The notes beneath the pieces were generated by a model, which saw only the letters and a list, made by a program, of their open reading frames with translations, was not told where the DNA came from and made no database searches. A program made the translations under genes and the position numbers. Of a stretch of DNA of 19,154 nucleotides, positions 7,885 to 14,112 are shown piece by piece; within the stretch, counting starts at the first letter, position 1; every line of letters begins with the position of its first letter. The stretch comes from an uncultured Lachnospiraceae bacterium (GTDB taxonomy: Bacteria > Bacillota > Clostridia > Lachnospirales > Lachnospiraceae), in contig CACZOS010000133.1 in the NCBI GenBank assembly GCA_902782815.1, forward strand, positions 1 through 19,154. Reading direction: 5' to 3'.

Positions 7885-8303
7885 ACAAAATAAAGAGAAG
7901 AGAAATAATAAAAAGTTCATTATATTATTCTCAGAAATCTCTTTAGAGTTCATATAGATGTTGCTTTTGTTAAAGGAGTTGCTCTTTAAGAAGGTGATGT
8001 GATATGAAAGGCAGAGGTCCATAACAGTATGAACAAATCTACAGAAAGAGGGGTTATACAGTGAAACTTCTGGAATATTGAGAAGGGATAATCGTTTTTC
8101 ATCCGGATGAACTTAGAGGAACACGGGTCAGCGGGATGCATGAGTACCGTGAAGCGAGAAGAGATCAGGACAGGAAAAATTATTATCCCAAAAAACGGAA
8201 AACAAAATCTATGAAAGAGAAGGTGCCAGTTAATGAAGTTGAAGGAAATTCATTAATGGGGTCATTCGATAGGAAAAGCGAGATCGGATGACCCCATTTT
8301 TTT
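7885..8303 (+). ncRNA. Candidate structured non-coding RNA (or long attenuated leader), unrecognised family
   Basis: About 419 nt lie between a near-consensus promoter and a strong terminator with no convincing reading frame. Hairpins seen by eye: an outer stem 7891-7898/7938-7945 (8 bp) with an inner stem 7900-7910/7923-7932 (10 bp, one bulged A); a 7-bp stem 7970-7976/7983-7989; a long-range helix 8085-8092/8182-8189 (8 bp) continued by 8095-8099/8175-8179 (T5:A5), which encloses the palindrome 8098-8111 and a 5-bp CACGG/CCGTG stem; an 8-bp stem 8230-8237/8249-8256; then the terminator. Some of these helices share bases and cannot all form at once. It does not match tmRNA, RNase P, SRP RNA, T-box or the common riboswitch consensus sequences I know. 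The next gene has its own promoter after the terminator, favouring an independent RNA. Strand and ends are inferred from promoter and terminator alone. Confidence 0.5.
8255..8303 (+). terminator. Terminator of the candidate RNA
   Basis: A 16-bp stem (8255-8270 with 8283-8298, one G-U pair) contains ATGGGGTCAT/ATGACCCCAT and a 12-nt loop. T7 follows at 8297-8303. The left arm shares its first two bases with the end of the upstream 8230-8256 hairpin. Confidence 0.9.
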
Positions 8304-8319
8304 GTTACCGTAAAACGAT

Positions 8320-8347
8320 TTGCGCATCATCAAATTTGTGATATAAT
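8320..8347 (+). promoter_or_regulatory. Promoter of the glycosyltransferase gene
   Basis: TGATATAAT (8339-8347) is a perfect extended -10, with TTGCGC (8320-8325) as a partial -35 at 16 nt. It lies between the RNA terminator and the gene start at 8388, so the glycosyltransferase need not depend on readthrough. Confidence 0.6.
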
Positions 8348-8387
8348 CATTTTTACTGAATTATTATATCAAGTATGGAAGGTAAAA

Positions 8388-9320
8388 ATGCGCAAGATAT
8401 CCATCGTGGTTTCCGTCTTCAATGAAGAAAATGTTATCCAATTGTATTATGAAGCTTTTCAGGAGCTGAAAAAGGAGCTTGCATGGGACTATGAGCTGAT
8501 TTTCGTGGACGACGGCAGCTCAGATCGGAGCAGGGAGATCCTTAAGCACCTGGCCTCTCTGGACCGGAAGATCAAACTGATCTTTCTCTCAAGGAATTTC
8601 GGACATGAGGCTGCCATGATTGCCGGTATAGACCATGCTTCGGGAGACGCGGTGATCTGTATGGATGTCGATCTTCAGCATCCCCTGGAATATATTCCCC
8701 GGATCATAGACAGACTGGAGGAAGGGTATGAAGTGGTCAATATGGTCAGGACCAGCAACAGGTCAGTGGGGCTTCTGAAGAATCTTTCATCCAGGATTTT
8801 TTATAAACTGCTCAACCGCATATCCGACCAAACCTCTTTTGAGGAAAATGCTTCGGATTATTTTGCGGTCAGTTCCCGTGTCGCCCAGGTTCTTCGTACT
8901 AAGTACCGGGAGAAGATCCGTTTTCTCCGGGGCTATGTCCAGTCCGTCGGCTTTAAGAAGACCATCATCAGATATGAAGCCGGAGACAGGGCAGGGGGGA
9001 AGACCCACTATCGTTTCCGGAAGCTCCTCAGCTTTTCCCTGGACACCATCATGTCCTTCTCTGATATGCCCCTGAAGCTGGGTATCTTTGCAGGGATGGG
9101 CTGCTCGGTACTGGGCCTGATCGTTCTGATCTACACCCTTTGTACATTCCGTGATGCCCCCAGCGGATACGCTACCATCGTTATCCTGATCTGCTTTCTT
9201 TTCGCCATCCTGTTTGTGGTGGTGGGAATCATCGGTGAATACATCTCGGTTTTGTTTGCTGAGTTAAAAGACAGGCCCATCTATCTCGTGGAGGAAGAGA
9301 TCAATTTCCGGGAGGAATAG
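8388..9320 (+). CDS. Family 2 glycosyltransferase, GtrB/DPM1-like (polyprenyl-phosphate sugar transferase)
   Basis: A 310-residue GT-A enzyme with two C-terminal membrane helices (~230-253 and ~262-290). It has the nucleotide-sugar motifs VVSVFNEEN at the N-terminus, FVDDGSSDRS (Asp41/42), RNFGHEAAMIAG and the DxD motif DVDLQHP (93-99). This architecture is that of GtrB, YkcC and dolichol-phosphate-mannose synthase relatives. They move a sugar from a nucleotide onto undecaprenyl or dolichyl phosphate at the cytoplasmic face, for later use in wall polymer or glycan modification. The sugar cannot be told from the sequence. The ATG has GGAAGG (8377-8382) at 5 nt. The gene is monocistronic, between its own promoter and terminator, with no flippase or GtrA-like partner next to it. 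Confidence 0.88.
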   Translation: MRKISIVVSVFNEENVIQLYYEAFQELKKELAWDYELIFVDDGSSDRSREILKHLASLDRKIKLIFLSRNFGHEAAMIAGIDHASGDAVICMDVDLQHPLEYIPRIIDRLEEGYEVVNMVRTSNRSVGLLKNLSSRIFYKLLNRISDQTSFEENASDYFAVSSRVAQVLRTKYREKIRFLRGYVQSVGFKKTIIRYEAGDRAGGKTHYRFRKLLSFSLDTIMSFSDMPLKLGIFAGMGCSVLGLIVLIYTLCTFRDAPSGYATIVILICFLFAILFVVVGIIGEYISVLFAELKDRPIYLVEEEINFREE

Positions 9321-9332
9321 AATATGATCATC

Positions 9333-9364
9333 ACAGTCGGTTAATCTGCCGACTGTTTTTTTTT
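9333..9364 (+). terminator. Terminator of the glycosyltransferase gene
   Basis: ACAGTCGG (9333-9340) pairs perfectly with CCGACTGT (9349-9356), with an 8-nt loop. A run of nine T follows at 9356-9364. Confidence 0.9.
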
Positions 9365-9458
9365 GTACAAACACTACCCTTAAAAAGTGGGATATTTACA
9401 TTATCTTATTTGCTATATCCATTTATCCTCAATATTTCATATGATAAAATGGAATTGT

Positions 9459-9481
9459 ACAAGTATAGGACAGATACTTGT
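9459..9481. repeat. Inverted repeat upstream of citG
   Basis: ACAAGTAT (9459-9466) and ATACTTGT (9474-9481) are perfect inverted copies around a 7-nt spacer. They lie just downstream of AT-rich promoter-like sequence (TATGAT at 9440-9445, no clear -35) and about 55 nt before the citG start. They could be an operator or a leader hairpin. Confidence 0.4.
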
Positions 9482-9537
9482 CAGCCGGACCGGAAGACGT
9501 AAATTTGGACCAGAAGATTCTGTCGGGAGATCGGGAG

Positions 9538-10425
9538 ATGCAGAAGGAGAGCAGAGATTCAAAAAACCGTATACAGTATCTGATCGAATCCTCTCTGATC
9601 GACGAACTGATGCTGACACCCAAACCGGGTCTTGTGGATGATTACGACAGGGGAGGTATGGATGAGGCCGTGGATATGTCTGTCCTTCTGAAAGGGATAA
9701 ACGCCATCACACCCTATCTTACAGACCTCTTTTATGCCGGTTACGGATGGGAAAAAGAACCGGAATTTATGTTTGACGCACTCAGGCCCATGGGGGATCA
9801 GGCTGAAACATCCATGTTCCGGGCCACCGGCGGCATCGATACTCACAGAGGATTGATTTTTTCCATGGGAATCATCTGCGCCGCAGCAGGCTATGATTAT
9901 GCTCAAAGAGGAGAGAATCGTGTGGCATCGATCCTTAAACTTACGGAGAGGATCATGAAAGGGCCCGTTGGGAGGTTTTATGACGGGATAAATCAGGACC
10001 GCCCCAGGACCAACGGCGAGAGCATATTTTTAAAATACGGGATACGGGGAATCCGTGGGGAAGCTGAGAACGGTTTTCCCATCATCCGCAGGGTTTCTCT
10101 GCCGGCCATGGCAGAGTACCGGAGGAAACATCCGGATCCCGAGCAGAATTCAGCAATCCTGACCAATGTCCTCCTTCATATCATGACTGCACTGGAGGAT
10201 ACCCGTGTTATCAGCCAGAGCGATCCCGGCGGCCTGCGCTGGGTGCAGAACAGAGCACGGTATATCCTGGCCCTGGGCGGCGCTTTTACCAGGGAGGGGA
10301 TGGATGAAATCTGGGACTGGAACGATGATTGTTCCTCTATCCATATCAGTCCTGTGGGTTCAGGTGAGATTCTGGCTGCCACCCTGTTCCTGTGGCGCCT
10401 GTCAGGGAGTATATTTGTAATCTGA
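9538..10425 (+). CDS. citG: Triphosphoribosyl-dephospho-CoA synthase (CitG family)
   Basis: A 295-residue member of the CitG/MdcB family. It converts ATP and dephospho-CoA to 2'-(5''-triphosphoribosyl)-3'-dephospho-CoA, the prosthetic-group precursor of citrate lyase and malonate decarboxylase acyl carrier proteins. Recognisable blocks are TPKPGLVD near the N-terminus, LRPMGDQAETSMFRATGG, DTHRG (usually NTHKG), RGIRGEAENGFP, and SPVGSGEILA (usually SPGGSADLLA). The frame is open up to a TTG at 9478. The ATG at 9538 is preferred, with GGGAGA (9525-9530) 7 nt upstream and the expected family length. No citC, citD, citE, citF, citX or mdc gene lies beside it; it has its own terminator, so the partner enzyme must be encoded elsewhere. 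Family assignment is firm and the exact client is unknown. Confidence 0.87.
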   Translation: MQKESRDSKNRIQYLIESSLIDELMLTPKPGLVDDYDRGGMDEAVDMSVLLKGINAITPYLTDLFYAGYGWEKEPEFMFDALRPMGDQAETSMFRATGGIDTHRGLIFSMGIICAAAGYDYAQRGENRVASILKLTERIMKGPVGRFYDGINQDRPRTNGESIFLKYGIRGIRGEAENGFPIIRRVSLPAMAEYRRKHPDPEQNSAILTNVLLHIMTALEDTRVISQSDPGGLRWVQNRARYILALGGAFTREGMDEIWDWNDDCSSIHISPVGSGEILAATLFLWRLSGSIFVI

Positions 10426-10446
10426 CCACAGATGAGACACAGATAT

Positions 10447-10479
10447 AAAAACCGGTTCATACCGGTTTTTTCTTTTTTT
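10447..10479 (+). terminator. Terminator of citG
   Basis: AAAAACCGGT (10447-10456) pairs perfectly with ACCGGTTTTT (10461-10470), with a 4-nt TCAT loop and a T-rich tail to 10479. Confidence 0.88.
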
Positions 10480-10505
10480 CGGAATTCCCTGGCAGCAATC
10501 ATCCG

Positions 10506-10537
10506 TTGACATGGCCAAAAAAGCGATATAATATAAT
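10506..10537 (+). promoter_or_regulatory. Promoter of the degV-amidase operon
   Basis: TTGACA (10506-10511) is followed by two overlapping TATAAT hexamers, at 10527-10532 (15-nt spacing) and 10532-10537 (20-nt spacing). Both spacings are off the ideal 17, so the true -10 is uncertain. The gene start is at 10575. Confidence 0.6.
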
Positions 10538-10574
10538 TTAGGACAAAATATTAAAACTAAGGGAGGATTACGGT

Positions 10575-11468
10575 ATGTTCCGGATTATTGTAGATTCCGC
10601 TGCAAATATTCCTGCGGTTCTCGTGGATAAATATGACATTCAGGTTATTTCCTTTATGAATAAAGTGGATGGAAAACTGATGCCGGGTTTCGAGCCGGGT
10701 CTGACTCCGGAGGAGGAGAGGGAGAAGGGAAGGATATACTATGATGCCATAAAAGATGGCCTGGTGGTAAAGACTTCTCTGATCAACTCCCAGGAGTTCA
10801 GGGATTATTTTGCGCCGGTACTGGAACAGGGAGATGATATCCTCTATATCTCCCTCAGCAAAAACATCAGCGGGACATATCAGGCCGCAAAGATCGCCGC
10901 GGATGATCTTGCGGAAGATTATCCCGACCGCCAGATTATTCTGGTGGATTCCATGAATGCCTCTCTGGGTCAGGGGCTTCTTGCCCTTTACGGTTCGGAG
11001 ATGAGGGCTCAGGGGAAAGATGTGCGGGAGACCGGCCGTCTCCTCACGGAGATGGTGCCCAGAATGAACGGCATCTTTACGGTTGAAGACCTTAAATATA
11101 TCGCAGCGTCAGGCAGGATCAGCAATGCCAAAGCTGTGGTGGGAAATGTGCTCAATATCAAACCACTGCTCAAAGGAAATAAGGATGGCTATATCGTTCA
11201 GTTCAGGAAATGCCGCGGCAGAAAAAAATCTCTGAAGGATCTCATCGACCTTGTCTGTAATAACATCGTAAATCCGGAAGAGCAGATCATAGGAATCGCT
11301 CACGCCAATGCGTATGAAGATTCCCTGATGATCATGGAAAAGATCCTGGAAAGGATAAAAGTCCGTGAGTTCATCAATACATCCTATGATTATTGTACCG
11401 GATCACATGTGGGACCGGGAACCATCGCCCTCTTCTTTATCGGAGAAGACCGGGAACTGCGGTTATGA
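10575..11468 (+). CDS. DegV family protein (FakB-type fatty-acid-binding)
   Basis: A 297-residue DegV/EDD-fold protein. It begins IIVDSAANIP, the family's lipid-pocket motif, and continues with KTSLINSQEF, YISLSKNISGTYQAA, ILVDSMNASLGQGLL, LKYIAASGRIS, NIKPLLKGNKDGYI and SHVGPGTIALFFIG near the C-terminus. All of these are in family order. FakB relatives bind a fatty acid and present it to the kinase FakA for entry into phospholipid synthesis. No FakA is in this window, and the bound lipid cannot be told. The ATG has GGGAGG (10561-10566) at 8 nt. Thirty nucleotides separate it from the amidase gene with no terminator between, so the two are probably one transcript. Confidence 0.88.
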   Translation: MFRIIVDSAANIPAVLVDKYDIQVISFMNKVDGKLMPGFEPGLTPEEEREKGRIYYDAIKDGLVVKTSLINSQEFRDYFAPVLEQGDDILYISLSKNISGTYQAAKIAADDLAEDYPDRQIILVDSMNASLGQGLLALYGSEMRAQGKDVRETGRLLTEMVPRMNGIFTVEDLKYIAASGRISNAKAVVGNVLNIKPLLKGNKDGYIVQFRKCRGRKKSLKDLIDLVCNNIVNPEEQIIGIAHANAYEDSLMIMEKILERIKVREFINTSYDYCTGSHVGPGTIALFFIGEDRELRL

Positions 11469-11498
11469 TCATACACCCGCAGAACAGAAAGGCAGTCT

Positions 11499-12521
11499 AT
11501 GAACGGATTAAAAAATAAAATAATAATATTGAGTCTGGCCATGATTCTTATTGTCTCTCTTTGCCTGAGCTCCTGTGGTAATTCTTCCCGCAGCGGCCAG
11601 GAAAAAAAGAAAGGGGAAGAGATCCATACCGGTCAGGAGAAAGGGACTGAAAAGACGAAAAGGTCCCGAAAAGGGGCGACAGAAGAAACCACCGGTGCAG
11701 AGGGCGGCAGTACAAGGAAAAAAGAAACTGCTCCCGAAGCCACCACCCAAAAGGCCGCGGTCAGAAAGGACAGGCTTATCTCCTGGGATCCTGACTGGAA
11801 ATATGCTGATTATTCGGAAATCCATTCCTCGGATGTCCGTCTGTACTTTTCCCATTCCAAAAACCGCAAAAACAAAGTAATCGCCGTCAATGCCGGCCAC
11901 GGAACCAGCGGAGGGGATTCTGTCAGTACCCTGAGTCACCCCGACGGGACCGGAAAGGTGACGGGAGGAACGAACAATGAAGGGCAGAAGTATTCCATAG
12001 CGGTTTCCTCAGGTATGACTTTTAATGACGGGACTCCCGAAGCAGCCGCAAATCTTTCCCTGGCCCGTATCTTAAAGAAAAAACTTCTTGAGGAAGGTTA
12101 TGATGTCCTGATGATCAGGGAGGATTCGGATGTCAGGCTTGACAATATCGCCAGAACCGTCTTTGCCAACAACAATGCGGATGTCCATATTGCCCTGCAT
12201 TATGACAGTACAGAGTCAGATAAGGGTGTTTTCTATATTTCCGTTCCTGATATCTCTTCCTACAGAAACATGGAACCGGTTGCTTCCCACTGGAAAGAAC
12301 ACGAAAACCTGGGGAAAGCATTGGCCGGAGGGATTGAAGATGAAGGGATATCCCTTTTCGGCGGGGGATCCATGGCCCTCGATCTGACCCAGACCTCCTA
12401 TTCAACCATTCCCTCTGTGGATCTGGAGGTGGGGGATGCAGCCTCGGACCACTCGGAGAGAACGCAGGGAAGAATCGCGGACGGGATAGTCAGAGGTCTG
12501 AATAGCTTGTTTGAAAAATAG
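11499..12521 (+). CDS. Lipoprotein N-acetylmuramoyl-L-alanine amidase (Amidase_3)
   Basis: A 340-residue secreted lipoprotein. A positively charged start and hydrophobic stretch lead to the lipobox LSSC (Cys26). A Lys/Glu/Thr-rich spacer (~30-92) follows, long enough to reach into the wall. The catalytic domain (~125-340) carries the zinc-amidase signature: VNAGHG (His134), Glu181 in PEAAANLSLA, ALHYDS (His234) and the late catalytic Glu310 in PSVDLEVGD. Together these match the zinc ligands and general base of Amidase_3, which cleaves the MurNAc-L-Ala bond of peptidoglycan outside the membrane. The insert between His134 and Glu181 is longer than usual (Gly/Ser-rich, 135-175). The start follows AAAGG (11488-11492). 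It is co-oriented behind degV, suggesting a shared envelope role. Confidence 0.88.
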   Translation: MNGLKNKIIILSLAMILIVSLCLSSCGNSSRSGQEKKKGEEIHTGQEKGTEKTKRSRKGATEETTGAEGGSTRKKETAPEATTQKAAVRKDRLISWDPDWKYADYSEIHSSDVRLYFSHSKNRKNKVIAVNAGHGTSGGDSVSTLSHPDGTGKVTGGTNNEGQKYSIAVSSGMTFNDGTPEAAANLSLARILKKKLLEEGYDVLMIREDSDVRLDNIARTVFANNNADVHIALHYDSTESDKGVFYISVPDISSYRNMEPVASHWKEHENLGKALAGGIEDEGISLFGGGSMALDLTQTSYSTIPSVDLEVGDAASDHSERTQGRIADGIVRGLNSLFEK

Positions 12522-12553
12522 ATGGGATGAAAATCAAAAACAGAAAATATGAA

Positions 12554-12585
12554 ATAAATATTCCGGATTGCATAAATATTCCGGA
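12554..12585 (+). repeat. 14-nt tandem direct repeat after the amidase gene
   Basis: ATAAATATTCCGGA occurs exactly twice, at 12554-12567 and 12572-12585, separated by TTGC. Each copy contains the palindrome TCCGGA. The second copy runs into the terminator stem. Confidence 0.6.
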
Positions 12586-12630
12586 AGGCAGGCTGCCCGG
12601 TCAGTGAAAGGGCAGCCTGCCTTTTTGTTT
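12585..12630 (+). terminator. Terminator of the degV-amidase operon
   Basis: A perfect 14-bp GC-rich stem (12585-12598 with 12610-12623) has an 11-nt loop, then TTTTTGTTTTC. Confidence 0.9.
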
Positions 12631-12664
12631 TCTTGTGGAAACAACTCTTCTAAAGCACATTATA

Positions 12665-12678
12665 TTTACAAATGTAAA
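12665..12678. promoter_or_regulatory. Inverted repeat upstream of the sugar operon promoter
   Basis: TTTACA-AA-TGTAAA is a 6-bp perfect inverted repeat in the AT-rich stretch about 85 nt upstream of the -35 box. It could bind a regulator, but AT-rich DNA yields such repeats by chance. Confidence 0.3.
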
Positions 12679-12760
12679 AAATAAAATAATATATATTGCG
12701 TTAATTATTTATTTATGATAAAAAAATAGACAAAATGTAAAAATATTTGAGTTTAACCTA

Positions 12761-12789
12761 TTGACAATCAATTAGTCTGCCATTATAAT
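12761..12789 (+). promoter_or_regulatory. Consensus promoter of the sugar-phosphate operon
   Basis: TTGACA (12761-12766), exactly 17 nt, then TATAAT (12784-12789): both hexamers match sigma-A consensus perfectly. AT-rich sequence with A/T tracts lies upstream and may act as an UP element. Transcription is predicted to start near 12796. Such a strong promoter would normally need repression or serve steady high expression. Confidence 0.85.
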
Positions 12790-12804
12790 GGGGACATAAG
12801 ATAA

Positions 12805-12816
12805 AGATCATGATCT
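12805..12816. promoter_or_regulatory. Candidate operator just after the transcription start
   Basis: AGATCATGATCT is a perfect 12-nt palindrome at about +9 to +20 from the predicted start. That position suits a repressor roadblock. The regulator is not identifiable here. Confidence 0.4.
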
Positions 12817-12870
12817 ATGAAAGAGAAACAAGATTAAAATATATGCAAAAATGCAAGGAGGTAACCTGAC

Positions 12871-14052
12871 ATGAATGAAATTCTTAACCTTAGTGTAAAC
12901 GAGATGCCACAGACAGAATTTGACTGCTCCTGCGGCCGCCATCACAACTTCAGCGTACATGAGATGTCCATCAGGAAAGGGGCTATCCAGGATCTCCCCA
13001 AAATGGCTGAACCATTCAAGGACGGGAAGATCCTTGTGGTTTTCGACAACAATACATATAAGGTAGCCGGAAAGCAGGCAGTTGAGCTCCTTAAGGAGAA
13101 CGGTTTCAATGTAAAGGAACTGCTTTTTGATACCGGTGATGATATTCTGATCCCGGATGAGAAGACACTGGGACGTATCGTTCAGGAACAGGACCTGGAT
13201 ACTTCCCTCATGATCGCTGTAGGCTCCGGTGTCATCAATGATTCCGTGAAGTTTGTGACATCCAGATCCGGTCTTCCCTACATCGTCGTGGCAACCGCTC
13301 CTTCCATGGACGGTTATGTGGCAGACGGCGCTCCGATCTTTTCCCAGGGTCATAAATATTCACCGGTTGCCCATCTTACCTATGGTCTGGTCGGAGATAC
13401 CGACATTCTGAAGACTGCTCCGGACGATCTGATCCAGGCAGGCTTCGGTGATATGGTAGGTAAGATTACCGCCATCGCCGACTGGGATCTGTCCGTGAAG
13501 GCCAATGGCGATTATCGCTGCGATACCTGTGTGGAACTGACCAACAGAGCGATGAAGATCACCTTTGATTCCTGCGACAAGCTGCCGGAACGTGATCCTG
13601 AGGCACTCGGCAACCTCCTGGAAGGCCTTACCCTCACCGGTGTTGCCATGGCCCTGGTCAATATCTCCAGACCGGCATCAGGTGCAGAGCATATGTTATC
13701 CCATTTCTGGGAGATGGACTGGGTAGAGAGAGGGCTGAATCCCAACCATCACGGTATCCAGGTAGGTGTAGCCACACCGGTTATCGCCCGTTTCTTCGAG
13801 GAGATGGAAGATCTGCTTCCTGAAGGCGTGAAAGAGCTTTGTCCCTCCCATGAGGAGATCGAAGCCCTTCTCCAGCGCGGCGGCGCTCCCTACAGACCTC
13901 AGCAGATCAATATCAGCCGTGAACTTTTCCACGAGAGCCTTCTGAAAGGATACATGGTTCGTCCCCGTTATTCCATCATGCAGTTTGCCAAGGATAAGGG
14001 CCGCCTGGAAGCCATCGCGGACAAGATTACAGCCGACATTTACGATAACTGA
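12871..14052 (+). CDS. egsA: sn-glycerol-1-phosphate dehydrogenase, AraM/EgsA family
   Basis: A 393-residue NAD(P)-linked dehydrogenase of the iron-containing alcohol dehydrogenase superfamily, AraM branch. The nucleotide site AVGSGVINDSVK (~116-127) and APSMDGYVADGAPI (~143-156) are diagnostic. The metal ligands appear as Asp194 (GFGDMVGK), His274 (GAEHMLSHFW) and His293 or 294 (NPNHHGIQ). Family members reduce dihydroxyacetone phosphate to sn-glycerol-1-phosphate; Bacillus AraM does this with nickel. The N-terminus carries Cys19-x-Cys21-Gly-x-x-His24-His25, a possible extra metal site. AAGGAGG (12855-12861) sits 9 nt before the ATG. It is first in the operon, followed by a HAD phosphatase, as araL and araM are neighbours in B. 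subtilis. It could instead oxidise another polyol phosphate, given the downstream sugar genes. Confidence 0.88.
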   Translation: MNEILNLSVNEMPQTEFDCSCGRHHNFSVHEMSIRKGAIQDLPKMAEPFKDGKILVVFDNNTYKVAGKQAVELLKENGFNVKELLFDTGDDILIPDEKTLGRIVQEQDLDTSLMIAVGSGVINDSVKFVTSRSGLPYIVVATAPSMDGYVADGAPIFSQGHKYSPVAHLTYGLVGDTDILKTAPDDLIQAGFGDMVGKITAIADWDLSVKANGDYRCDTCVELTNRAMKITFDSCDKLPERDPEALGNLLEGLTLTGVAMALVNISRPASGAEHMLSHFWEMDWVERGLNPNHHGIQVGVATPVIARFFEEMEDLLPEGVKELCPSHEEIEALLQRGGAPYRPQQINISRELFHESLLKGYMVRPRYSIMQFAKDKGRLEAIADKITADIYDN

Positions 14053-14112
14053 AAAACAGTATCAGGATAAGCTGAATATAAACCGTAGTTAATTAAAATA
14101 CAGGAGATTATT

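Noticed and set aside
7570..8022. 150-codon minus-strand frame upstream of pgi
   Set aside because: AT-rich, resembles no protein family, overlaps the pgi start and runs against a strong plus-strand promoter and hairpins.
8107..8214. 35-codon frame inside the candidate RNA
   Set aside because: No ribosome binding site precedes it and its first bases lie in a palindrome; kept only as a weak alternative to a non-coding RNA.
9478..9537. TTG-initiated extension of citG
   Set aside because: It begins inside the inverted repeat with no ribosome binding site; the ATG at 9538 has GGGAGA at 7 nt and fits family length.
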